The notes beneath the pieces were generated by a model. The model did no database searches. It saw nothing but the letters and a program-made list of their open reading frames with translations, and had not been told where the DNA came from. A stretch of DNA of 37,245 nucleotides from Rosenbergiella nectarea (lineage in GTDB: Bacteria; Pseudomonadota; Gammaproteobacteria; Enterobacterales; Enterobacteriaceae). Below are positions 1-7,667 of this stretch, one piece after another; the stretch's first letter is position 1, and each line of letters begins with the position of its first letter. The stretch spans positions 40,152 to 77,396 of the forward strand of contig NZ_FOGC01000014.1 in NCBI RefSeq assembly GCF_900111105.1. Reading direction: 5' to 3'. Made by a program: the position numbers and the translations under genes.

Positions 1-33
1 TCATCAATCATCAATCATCAATCATCAATCATC
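1..33. repeat. 7-bp tandem repeat (TCATCAA)n
   Basis: Four complete head-to-tail copies of TCATCAA and a partial fifth (TCATC) begin at the first base, so the array may continue outside the window. No ORF crosses it. It looks like a simple heptanucleotide VNTR; seven is not a multiple of three, so length changes would shift frame if anything were translated across it. Confidence 0.85.
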
Positions 34-409
34 TTCGTATAGTAATTCCAATTTACCCATAGCATTACCTCAATGTTGTCAACGATAACATTGAGGACCG
101 TAAGTATCCTTAGCTTTACGAATAGCACTGTCAGTCGCAGAACAGGTATAACAATTAAAATTAAGCCAAGCCACGAGATAATCTACAAAGCACTAAATTA
201 ATAATTTCGCAGCACCACATAGAATAAATAACCATTCTGGATATTGTAAATATAGCTTGTGTCACTCCGTTTCATAGTAATATACACAACACCATTCCCT
301 AATAAAAGTCCTATTTTGGAAATTTAGTTTTTCCTAATTGGAAAAGTTAATAAAGGAGAAAGGTATGTTCATTAAATGAGAATCCAGAATACTCTGAATT
401 AAGTTTAAA
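34..409. other. AT-rich intergenic stretch with an orphan translation start
   Basis: No convincing gene is present. The only structured part is near the right end: a palindrome at 329-345, a strong Shine-Dalgarno (AAAGGAG, about 352-358) and an ATG at 365 that runs only four codons (M-F-I-K) to a TGA at 377. This looks like a surviving promoter and start of a deleted or decayed gene that would have faced the 3' end of the LysR gene. Confidence 0.5.
329..345. promoter_or_regulatory. Candidate LysR-type operator (distal copy)
   Basis: The site is TTTTCC-TAATT-GGAAAA, with 6-nt perfect arms. It shares 14 of 15 bases with the palindrome at 1382-1396 upstream of the adjacent LysR-type gene, and it lies just upstream of an orphan ribosome binding site and ATG. 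Two near-identical palindromes bracketing a LysR-type gene suggest that its product binds both. Binding is inferred. Confidence 0.45.
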
Positions 410-1294
410 TCAATACACTCCACAGCCTTCTTTCCACTTATACTCTATATAATTCAAAAACTCCGTAAGCTCTTTTTTGAAGTAAGGCCTTTCTTTCCAT
501 ACTAGATAGTAGTTAAGATCTTTCATTTCCCATTCACTCAATATCACCTTAATCTTTTTCATTTTGACTAATTGTCGTATATGGATAAAAGGGATCCCCA
601 CAAGTACACACCCCTTTTCTAAAACCATTTTTAATGATTCCTCAATCGACGACAAGTGTAATCCATCATTGATAAATTTATAAGAATCTCCATTTCTTAT
701 TAATTCAATATCATATTCAGATTCATTAGATATGAAATATATAGTAGAACAATCCTTCAAATCATCAGGCGTTGAAATAGCTACATTTTCGTCCATGTCT
801 GCACTACAACAAATGACTCTCTTCACTGGGTGAAGTTGCCTATGTATTGCCAAGGGATAGCCTGATTTTCGATTTGTAATAAATAGTTCATCAATATCCA
901 AACTATCCATACTTTCTTTTCTCTCAATTACAGATATATCAATATTCGGCTTATTCCTACAATACTCATAACACCAATCAATCAAAAATGACTCAATAAA
1001 GCGATGAGGTGTAGATATCTTTAGAGTAGATTTTGATGACTTTAACTCATCAATGAATCGTTGGAATTCATCGGTAATTAATAGTGATTTCTCATAAGCA
1101 ACTTCCCCCATGGGAGATAATTTTATACTACGCGTGGTTCGTTCAAATAAGGTCATCTGCAAATAACTTTCTAGACGAGTTAGCCTCTTACTTATTGATG
1201 AAACGCTCATTCCCATTTGCGATGCGGTCTTCGAAAGGCTTTTGGTTTCTGCGATTGAAATAAAAATCCAAAAATCCTTAAGGTAAAACTTCAT
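410..1294 (-). CDS. LysR-family transcriptional regulator
   Basis: A 294-residue protein with an N-terminal winged helix-turn-helix (about residues 5-62), where the stretch around SKTASQMGMSVSSISKRL then RLESYL is a standard LysR recognition region. A substrate-binding-like domain follows. I chose ATG 1294 over the in-frame ATG at 1312 because AGGA lies 9 nt before 1294 and nothing comparable precedes 1312. The effector and targets cannot be named. The gene is visibly more AT-rich than the conserved genes later in the window, suggesting acquisition. A palindrome at 1382-1396 upstream suggests autoregulation. It resembles the shorter LysR proteins that control one neighbouring gene, and the expected partner seems to have been lost at the 365 side. 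Confidence 0.9.
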   Translation of the reverse strand: MKFYLKDFWIFISIAETKSLSKTASQMGMSVSSISKRLTRLESYLQMTLFERTTRSIKLSPMGEVAYEKSLLITDEFQRFIDELKSSKSTLKISTPHRFIESFLIDWCYEYCRNKPNIDISVIERKESMDSLDIDELFITNRKSGYPLAIHRQLHPVKRVICCSADMDENVAISTPDDLKDCSTIYFISNESEYDIELIRNGDSYKFINDGLHLSSIEESLKMVLEKGCVLVGIPFIHIRQLVKMKKIKVILSEWEMKDLNYYLVWKERPYFKKELTEFLNYIEYKWKEGCGVY

Positions 1295-1740
1295 TTTTTT
1301 TATTCCTGACATTTATCTAAAACTGAGTTGCAATATATTCAAATATAAAAAAACGGTCAACACAGTATCAGTAAAAACAGATTTTCCAAATTGGAATGTA
1401 CTATTTATTGCTTATAAATAAACAACTTGAGGAGTAGTGCTAGTTATTTTTTGCATAAATTTGATAATGATTTTTATTCTTACTAGATAGAAATTATTTA
1501 CTTTTTATCAAAATTAACCGGTTGATTGGAGTAGATCGAGGAGTTTCAAGAAGTCAATATAAACCTCGAGCTTAGTTTTGGGTGGTGAAGAAGCGCTTAG
1601 AGGGCATTGAAGAACTCTATGTTCGGATTTTTACAGCAATCAGTCGCGTCGATCACAAAAGTAAAAAAGGATTGAGAAAGTTTCAAATTTTGTTACAAGT
1701 CACTGCTATCCTTTTTGTACAACTCAATGAGGAGATAGAC
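1295..1740. other. Intergenic region between divergent LysR and OB-fold genes
   Basis: This 446-bp AT-rich stretch holds the palindrome at 1382-1396. From 1582 there is an in-frame open extension of the downstream gene, which I do not regard as coding because a signal peptide and a ribosome binding site mark the start at 1741. No RNA gene was recognised. Confidence 0.5.
1382..1396. promoter_or_regulatory. Candidate LysR-type operator (proximal copy)
   Basis: The core TTCCAA-A-TTGGAA is a perfect palindrome of the T-N11-A type used by LysR regulators, about 90 bp upstream of the regulator start. It is nearly identical to the site at 329-343. Autoregulation is the simplest reading. Confidence 0.5.
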
Positions 1741-2121
1741 GTGAAAAAATTATTGTTATTTTCATTATTGACGAGTTTGACCCTTCCTGTCCTTGCGCAA
1801 CAAGCAGGTTTTACCGGTCCTGGTAGCGAAAACCAACAACACGGTGGCTTTAATGGCCCACATAAGACTTTCACTGTAGCGCAGTCCAAAACTCTGCAAG
1901 ACGATACTAAAGTTATGCTAGAAGGTCAGATCACTAAAAAGATCAGTCATGAGCATTATGAATTTAAAGACAGTACCGGTACGGTTGTTGTCGAGATTGA
2001 TGATCATAAATGGATGGGTCAGTCGGTATCACCGAATGACACTGTAAGACTTGAGGGTGAAGTCGATAAAGATGGGAACAAGGTCGATATCGATGTGAAA
2101 AGAGTGACCTTAGTTAAATAA
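1741..2121 (+). CDS. Periplasmic OB-fold protein, YgiW/YdeI (BOF) family
   Basis: A 126-residue protein starting at GTG 1741 with GAGGAG a few bases upstream. Residues 1-20 are a classic signal peptide (MKKLLLFSLL... ending VLA, then QQ). The mature part has the BOF pattern: a Gly/Pro/Asn-rich start (GFTGPG), then V-L-E-G-Q-I near residue 60, a central FKDSTG turn with VEIDD, and the closing EGEVDKDG...DVKRV strands. Family members are small periplasmic proteins linked to stress tolerance (peroxide, cationic peptides, cadmium); a precise role is not known here. The frame is open upstream to 1582, but those residues lack a signal peptide and a ribosome binding site, so they are excluded. Confidence 0.88.
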   Translation: MKKLLLFSLLTSLTLPVLAQQAGFTGPGSENQQHGGFNGPHKTFTVAQSKTLQDDTKVMLEGQITKKISHEHYEFKDSTGTVVVEIDDHKWMGQSVSPNDTVRLEGEVDKDGNKVDIDVKRVTLVK

Positions 2122-2129
2122 GGGTGTTA

Positions 2130-2160
2130 GACGCCTCACCGCAAAATACAGTGAGGCGTC
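2130..2160. terminator. Hairpin between convergent genes
   Basis: A perfect 10-bp stem, GACGCCTCAC / GTGAGGCGTC, with an 11-nt loop lies 8 bp after the OB-fold stop and 38 bp before the lptG stop. There is no good T-run on either strand, so termination may be weak. Confidence 0.55.
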
Positions 2161-2198
2161 TCTAAAAAGCATTCCACGTTTTATCGAAATACTCTTCC

Positions 2199-3275
2199 CT
2201 ATCTCTTTTTATTGAAACGATAGACCAACACCATTGAAGTGACCAACATCAGGATCGGGGGCACAACCACCGCGATTAACGGTGGGATAGCGAAGATCAA
2301 TCCGAGGTTAATACATATCTGATAGATGATATAAGTGACCAATCCGACTATCACTCCTAACGATAGCCGATTACCCATTCCTGTGTCACGGGCGTTAACA
2401 AAGGTGAAGGGTATGATCAGCAATACCATGGCCAATACCAAGATAGGCCGCCCCAATTTTTGCCATAATGCGGAACGATATTCCATAGAAGGCTGAGCGG
2501 TGTCCTTTAAATAATGAATATAATTCTTCAATTGCGGAATTGAATAGCTCTCAGTGGATAATTGAAGTTGCTTTAAGTTATTAGTGTTAAAGATAGAGTG
2601 CCAAGCCATGGTTGTTTGTTGGCTTGTAGACTGCCCTTCTTCGTGCCATTGCGTATGTCTTACGTTATGCAACGTCCACACATTATTCTCACCGTAGGTC
2701 GCCGACTCAGCGAAGAGGTAATTCTTCATCGTTAAATCACTGTTGTAATCAAAGATCTCGATATTCTGTGGTTGCCCACTTTTATCGAGGTGGTCGATAC
2801 GGACGAACTCTTCCCCTTGCTGACCCCAAATCGTCTTGTTTTTAAGATCGCTGTCTTGGCTCTCTGCCAGCGCCGTCTCTTTACGCACTTGCGCTTGCTG
2901 CTGTAGGGGGGAGGCTACCCATTCGTCAACCACGGCCAAGGACGCTGTGAACATCGCTCCGGAAATGAGTACTACAATTGCAATGCTGAAAATAGAGAAG
3001 CCAGCACAACGTATAGCCGTCAGTTCCATATTTTTAGACATATTCCCCAAGCCAACAATGCCCCCTAATAAGGCGATAAAGGGGCTTAAATTGACTAAGC
3101 AGCGAGGGATGAGTAAGACAACGACTAGCAGTGCTTGCCCCCAGCTATAGGTAGTAGAAACATCTTCGAGTTCCGAGATAAAGTCAAAAAGCGTGAACAG
3201 CGGGACGAGCAGAAGCGCCGCCGCGAAATAGCCGATGAATAAATGGCGGATTAAATAACGCGAGAAGATATTCAT
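2199..3275 (-). CDS. lptG: LptG-like permease, divergent paralogue
   Basis: A 358-residue LptF/LptG-family (YjgP/YjgQ) inner-membrane protein. The usual layout is visible: three N-terminal membrane segments (about 12-35, 53-75, 99-121), a periplasmic beta-jellyroll region to about 275, then three C-terminal membrane segments. In the canonical system LptG pairs with LptF and the LptB ATPase to extract lipopolysaccharide. The sequence is far from the E. coli LptG I know, and pepA/holC are not adjacent, so this is probably a second set rather than the housekeeping copy. It overlaps lptF by 4 nt (ATGA), showing translational coupling. Given the neighbouring sphingolipid genes, the cargo may be a lipid other than LPS; that is inference. 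Confidence 0.85.
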   Translation of the reverse strand: MNIFSRYLIRHLFIGYFAAALLLVPLFTLFDFISELEDVSTTYSWGQALLVVVLLIPRCLVNLSPFIALLGGIVGLGNMSKNMELTAIRCAGFSIFSIAIVVLISGAMFTASLAVVDEWVASPLQQQAQVRKETALAESQDSDLKNKTIWGQQGEEFVRIDHLDKSGQPQNIEIFDYNSDLTMKNYLFAESATYGENNVWTLHNVRHTQWHEEGQSTSQQTTMAWHSIFNTNNLKQLQLSTESYSIPQLKNYIHYLKDTAQPSMEYRSALWQKLGRPILVLAMVLLIIPFTFVNARDTGMGNRLSLGVIVGLVTYIIYQICINLGLIFAIPPLIAVVVPPILMLVTSMVLVYRFNKKR

Positions 3276-4342
3276 TTAAACCACTTCTTTAATAGTGAAG
3301 AGTCTCTGACCCAAAAATATAGATTACCGAGTAACATCACCCAAGATACTAACCATCCCCCGATAACAGGGGGCAGCATTCCGTTACTTACCAGAGTCCG
3401 ACAAATGTTGCCGGCAAAGAAGATCACAATAAATACGAGGGCTAGAGGGAGCAGTACTGAAAAACGGCCCTGACGAGGACGAACCCGACTCAGTGGGATT
3501 GCCAGTAATGTCATCAACACCGCATTAATCCCGCGTGTCTGGCGCCACTGCCGTTCGGCAATATCGGATAGATCACGCGAGCGATCCAGTGTCTGCATTG
3601 ATTTCGCTTTACTACGGACTCCCTCATAATCAGCCGCTGGCTTCAAGTTGATGGCTAAATTACGATAAGTTTGTTGGCTATCGTTATTCGAGCCGTGTTC
3701 AAAGGTATAGGCTGAACCTGACTGTAAGTGAGCAATAGGGCTCTGCGGTCGGGTATTATCTATGCTAGCAACTTGCGAGCGGAACACTTTGGTTACACCT
3801 TTATCAGTTGTGTAGATAAAGGTATTCTTTATATGGTTATCGGATGGCGTAATGGTCTGAGCATGGACCATGGTGCCGTCGTCCTCAATATTAAATTTAT
3901 TCGCTTGTAAGTGACTCACATCGAAACTGGATTGCGACTGCTGCATCAATTGATCAATATGCGCGTAGGCCCAAGGTCTGCCATACATGGAAAGTATGGC
4001 GCATGCGATGCCGACCGGAATCGCCAGTAATAAAATACCGCGATACAATCGTAAGGGTGAGATGCCCGCCGCCAAAGCCGCGGTGATCTCTGAGTCACTA
4101 TAACGTTGTCCTAAGGAGATTGCCGTTGCCACGTAGAGGCCTATCGGTAACAACATTTCTAACGCAATTAATGCCTTATAAAAGACGATAACAAACACCG
4201 CTTTTAGCGCAAGGATCCCATTCGCCGCATCAGTGAGGTAACGTTGAGCGGAATAAATAGTGAATATAAAAATTAAGAAACCGACAATCATCAAGACGAC
4301 GTTGCGCGTTTCTTTCATGACATAACGCTCAAACAAATACAT
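3272..4342 (-). CDS. lptF: LptF-like permease, divergent paralogue
   Basis: A 356-residue partner of the gene above, transcribed first. The N-terminal MYLFERYVMKE start, the ARY-like membrane entry, the coupling-helix region around LGQRYSDSEITAALAAG (about 92-106), a periplasmic jellyroll to about 265 and the PLSRVRPRQGR motif before the last membrane segments are all LptF hallmarks. It differs strongly from enterobacterial housekeeping LptF outside these motifs. No lptB or lptA/C-like gene is in the window, so it would have to borrow the general LptB and bridge components or use unlinked ones. A TATAAT box on the minus strand at 4482-4487 may serve it. Confidence 0.85.
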   Translation of the reverse strand: MYLFERYVMKETRNVVLMIVGFLIFIFTIYSAQRYLTDAANGILALKAVFVIVFYKALIALEMLLPIGLYVATAISLGQRYSDSEITAALAAGISPLRLYRGILLLAIPVGIACAILSMYGRPWAYAHIDQLMQQSQSSFDVSHLQANKFNIEDDGTMVHAQTITPSDNHIKNTFIYTTDKGVTKVFRSQVASIDNTRPQSPIAHLQSGSAYTFEHGSNNDSQQTYRNLAINLKPAADYEGVRSKAKSMQTLDRSRDLSDIAERQWRQTRGINAVLMTLLAIPLSRVRPRQGRFSVLLPLALVFIVIFFAGNICRTLVSNGMLPPVIGGWLVSWVMLLGNLYFWVRDSSLLKKWFK

Positions 4343-4835
4343 AACCTGACATTAACCCCGCAGTACGCTCTCAATACGAGTAAATTTCTATTCATCCTCC
4401 CCCAGCCACTAAGGGTGGGGGAAGGCTGGCTGGTTAATGAATGTTAACACATAGCGAATCAATGAACCGTTCAACTTAACCATTATACTGTTACTAGAAT
4501 AAAAAAGATCGATAAACGGCGTTTACTTTATGCTTGCAGATTCGTCAGGTTGTCAACCGCGAGTAAGGGGCTCTGGAGATCTGACGCGCTGGTCTACAAT
4601 AGGGAAGCTTAACAATACAGTGTGAATGCTTTATCATGCTGCATTCGAAATTGAAGCGGCAATGCCTTTGTGACACTGAGATAACATTTAAGTGCATGGT
4701 AAAAAGGATCGCATCACTCCTTCATTTCCAATTGGGATCCCTCCGCCATCAGCGTTGCGAATAATCCACCTTGTTAGATTGGCCTGAAGAAGTCATACCT
4801 AATCGCTATTTAATACTGTCTTAGAGTTGGTCTTA
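4343..4835. other. Divergent promoter region between lptF and flippase
   Basis: About 490 bp with no gene. A minus-strand TATAAT at 4482-4487 is a possible -10 for lptF, but no good -35 lies 16-18 bp above it. A C-rich/G-rich hairpin with one mismatch lies at 4399-4421. Both transcription units must start here. Confidence 0.5.
4482..4487 (-). promoter_or_regulatory. Possible -10 box for lptFG
   Basis: A perfect TATAAT on the minus strand, 140 bp upstream of the lptF start, in AT-rich DNA. The -35 position (around 4505-4510) is poor, so this is a weak call. Confidence 0.3.
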
Positions 4836-6170
4836 ATGAAAAATTGGTTTTCAGACGGTGCTTTCCGCACTATTCTTCGAAACAGCGTCTATTTACTCTC
4901 GGGAAATGTGGTCAGTGCTCTCCTAGGACTCTTAGCACTCTCCTGTGCAGGTAAAGGCATGACTCCCCAGTTGTTTGGGACCTTGGTTGTCATCCAGTCG
5001 TATACCAAAGCCATTAGCGATTTTGTGAAGTTTCAAACCTGGCAATTCGTCGTGCAGTATGGTGCGCCCGCACACACTGATGGTAATCACCAACGCCTGC
5101 GTGATGTGGTCTCCTTTTCCTTTGGACTCGATATTGCCAGTAGCGTGGTTGCAATCGCCGGCGGTATGCTACTGCTGCCTTTCTTATCACACTCTCTAGG
5201 GTTGGATGCGACCTCCTTTAAACTCGCCTTACTTTACTGTACGTTGATCCCGTCGATGGCCTCGTCCACCCCAACAGGTATCCTAAGGACCTTAGATAGA
5301 TTCGATCTTATTGCTATCCAACAGGCCGTCAAACCCTTGTTAATCGCTATCGGAAGCCTGATTTCATATTTCGGTAACCTTGGCTTTGCAGGTTTCGTCG
5401 TCTCTTGGTACTTGGCTAACCTATTTGGGGGATCACTCTTCTGGTGGTTTGCTCGACAAGAGCTTAAAAGAATTAACCTGCACAATGCATTACGACCTTC
5501 TCTATTCAAAGCGAGCAAACGTATTCCAGGATGTTGGAACTTCGTCTGGACAACCAATTTCGCTCACTCTATTTGGGCGGCGCAAAACTCTTGCAGCACG
5601 CTTCTCGTCGGGATTTTTATCGGTCCTAGTGCGGCAGGGCTCTTCAAAATCGCGATGACGTTTTTCGATGCGACCGGGACTCCCGCTAAATTATTGGAGA
5701 AAAGTTTCTACCCAGAAATTATGCGTCTAGACCCGCGGACATCAAAGCCTTGGCTATTAGGGATCCGTTCGTCTCTCTTTGCAGGAGGACTGGGCTTAAT
5801 AATCGCGTTGATTGTTTACGCAGCGGGCGGATCAGTCATTGCTTTCGTCTTTGGCCAAAAATATCTGGAAGCCTACGGCCTTATACAGATTATGTTAGGG
5901 GCAATTGTTATCTCTATGATGGGCTTCCCCCAAGAGTCATTACTCTTAATGGCGGGTAAACAGCGCGTTTATTTGGGCGTACAAATTATTGCAGCGGGAT
6001 CATATATCCTCTTGTTAATGTTATTATCCCACCTCTATGGCGTAGAGGGCGCTGCCGTCGCTTATTTAATCGGGCAATCGTCAGAAGTTATACTCACCCT
6101 CTTCCCAACACTCTTAGCTTATCGTCGGCGAAGTTCGCTGATTTATCATAAACCGCTTGAGACAGCATAA
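4836..6170 (+). CDS. Wzx-like polysaccharide/lipid flippase (MOP superfamily)
   Basis: A 444-residue polytopic membrane protein with about 12 hydrophobic segments and the N-terminal pattern of polysaccharide transport proteins (RNSVYLLSGN then a Gly/Ala/Leu-rich first helix). Such proteins flip lipid-linked oligosaccharides or other amphiphiles across the inner membrane. I favour ATG 4836 over the in-frame TTG at 4827; an AGAG element lies about 10 nt upstream. No glycosyltransferase or polymerase is nearby, so a classical O-unit role is not supported by context. Its position beside lipid-synthesis and LptFG-like genes makes a sphingolipid-derived substrate plausible but unproven. The next gene starts at the base after its stop codon. 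Confidence 0.82.
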   Translation: MKNWFSDGAFRTILRNSVYLLSGNVVSALLGLLALSCAGKGMTPQLFGTLVVIQSYTKAISDFVKFQTWQFVVQYGAPAHTDGNHQRLRDVVSFSFGLDIASSVVAIAGGMLLLPFLSHSLGLDATSFKLALLYCTLIPSMASSTPTGILRTLDRFDLIAIQQAVKPLLIAIGSLISYFGNLGFAGFVVSWYLANLFGGSLFWWFARQELKRINLHNALRPSLFKASKRIPGCWNFVWTTNFAHSIWAAQNSCSTLLVGIFIGPSAAGLFKIAMTFFDATGTPAKLLEKSFYPEIMRLDPRTSKPWLLGIRSSLFAGGLGLIIALIVYAAGGSVIAFVFGQKYLEAYGLIQIMLGAIVISMMGFPQESLLLMAGKQRVYLGVQIIAAGSYILLLMLLSHLYGVEGAAVAYLIGQSSEVILTLFPTLLAYRRRSSLIYHKPLETA

Positions 6171-7010
6171 ATGAATAGTATGAGTTGGAAGAAATATCCT
6201 CAAGAGGTCGTCGATCGCTTATTTTTAGCGATTGATGAAGATGACGTTATTAATGACGAAACCACGGATTTACCTGTGATAGAACTCGGTACTTCACAGC
6301 AAAATATTCGGGATTATTATGCATTATGTTTACAACTGTGGGAGGAAGGCTTCACTCGCCAAGAGCTGCTAGGATTAATCAATCAACTTTTAGCCGGTCA
6401 AGACCTTACCAAAGCTCAGCGTAAACAATATAAATTTATTCGCGCGCGTTACAAACATTTGCGCTTTGCGCAACGTCTATATAGTCGTCATCACGATGCT
6501 GACAAAATATTTAAAGCGACGACGGTCTATTTAGGGCATCTACAAGATGGCTTTAAGAATGGTGATAAGAAAAGCGTCCAGTATTACGGTAAAATGCTGC
6601 GGATATTATTAAGTCGTCCGGTATGGAATTGGGTTAAACGATCGCTTAACCGACTACAGGTTGATAACGAAGTCGGTTACCAACGCTATGTATCACAGCA
6701 AATGAGTCAACTGACGGACATGCTGAATAAACCGATGGTCACGGGTACTGAATTCCACGATATAAGAAAGATTGTCAGCCAGCAGGTTTCTTTTTTCGAT
6801 ACACAGCGATCTATCGAAAATAATACACCTCGTGTCTATGCTATCTCGCGTTTTCTCGCCAATATTAATGGCCTGATGGGGGATAAGCATGATGAAATGG
6901 TGGCCGATAAACTGTCAGGCACTCGAGAATATGAAACGCCAACGCCTTTGGACAGTCATATCCGGGATTGTCTGGAACAACTGGTAGGGAAAATTGTCAG
7001 AGCCTCATAA
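6171..7010 (+). CDS. Conserved-looking hypothetical protein, helical
   Basis: A 279-residue soluble protein with no signal peptide or membrane segment that I can see. It is rich in charged and aromatic residues and predicted mostly helical by composition. The ATG abuts the flippase stop, so the two are translationally linked. In the C-terminal third, the FHDIRK stretch and a later GDKHDEM stretch recall the spaced His/Arg/Asp pattern of CHAD domains, which bind polyphosphate, but the match is weak and I do not assign it. Function unknown; linkage to a flippase and YtfJ suggests an envelope-lipid role. Confidence 0.7.
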   Translation: MNSMSWKKYPQEVVDRLFLAIDEDDVINDETTDLPVIELGTSQQNIRDYYALCLQLWEEGFTRQELLGLINQLLAGQDLTKAQRKQYKFIRARYKHLRFAQRLYSRHHDADKIFKATTVYLGHLQDGFKNGDKKSVQYYGKMLRILLSRPVWNWVKRSLNRLQVDNEVGYQRYVSQQMSQLTDMLNKPMVTGTEFHDIRKIVSQQVSFFDTQRSIENNTPRVYAISRFLANINGLMGDKHDEMVADKLSGTREYETPTPLDSHIRDCLEQLVGKIVRAS

Positions 7011-7050
7011 CGAGTAATACCCATTAGGCTCTCTTATTGAGGATAGAAAG

Positions 7051-7605
7051 ATGACACGTCAATTTGTCGCTGTATTACTATCACTGCTCCCTACTCTCGC
7101 GATGGCTAATAATTTTATTATTGGCCAACCTGTAAAACCTTTATCGGTAGCCGATAAAGGTCAACTTATCCTTAGCGATAATACTATTACCTATCGACCT
7201 TGGGATAGCCAACAGTTGTTGGGCAAAGTTCGGATCATTCAATATATCGCGGGTCGAAGTTCAGCTAAGAAACAAAACGGCGACATGATTAAAGCAGTCA
7301 AGGCGGCACAGTTGCCTACCGCTTATTTTCAGCCCGTGACGATAGTGAATGCGGACGACGAATTATTCGGAACGGGACTGTTCGTACAGGGAAAAATCGA
7401 GAAAAATCAGCGTAAATATCCTTGGGCTCAATTTGTGATTGATAGTGACGGTAAGGGTAAGGCTCTTTGGCAATTACCCGCGGCGTCATCGACAATCATA
7501 GTAACGGATAAGCAAGGCAAGGTGCGCTGGCAAAAAGATGGTCCGATGACGGATGCTGAAGTGAGCCATGTGATCCAATTACTTCGCGAACTGGTGGCAC
7601 AATAG
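7051..7605 (+). CDS. ytfJ: YtfJ-family periplasmic protein
   Basis: A 184-residue protein, the same length as E. coli YtfJ, with clear family signatures: GQPV near 25, GKVRIIQYIAGR (about 58-69), the SAKK segment after it, TIVNADD and YPWAQFVIDSDG. Residues 1-19 form a signal peptide ending AMA before NNF. A GAGGA ribosome binding site precedes the ATG. YtfJ has a thioredoxin-like fold and no firm function. In E. coli it lies near cysQ, whereas here it is third in the flippase operon, 40 bp after the preceding stop, so it is either relocated or a second copy. Confidence 0.88.
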   Translation: MTRQFVAVLLSLLPTLAMANNFIIGQPVKPLSVADKGQLILSDNTITYRPWDSQQLLGKVRIIQYIAGRSSAKKQNGDMIKAVKAAQLPTAYFQPVTIVNADDELFGTGLFVQGKIEKNQRKYPWAQFVIDSDGKGKALWQLPAASSTIIVTDKQGKVRWQKDGPMTDAEVSHVIQLLRELVAQ

Positions 7606-7629
7606 GCTGCAAGGCACTGAGGGAATTGA

Positions 7630-7663
7630 TTGCCGTAATTCTTAGCATAAAGAATTACGGCAA
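7630..7663. terminator. Bidirectional hairpin between ytfJ and spt
   Basis: A perfect 14-bp stem beginning TTGCCGTAATTCTT with a 6-nt loop (AGCATA) sits between converging genes, 24 bp after the ytfJ stop and 4 bp before the spt stop. The flanking T-runs are short. Confidence 0.7.
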
Positions 7664-7667
7664 AGTG

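Noticed and set aside
1-33. CRISPR-like repeat
   Set aside because: Repeats are seven bases, directly adjacent with no spacers, and no cas gene is near.
1582-1740. In-frame N-terminal extension of the OB-fold protein
   Set aside because: It would bury a good signal peptide inside the protein, and the start at 1741 has a clear ribosome binding site.
4399-4421. Terminator upstream of lptF
   Set aside because: The stem has an internal mismatch, no T-run follows, and it lies upstream of both flanking genes rather than after one.
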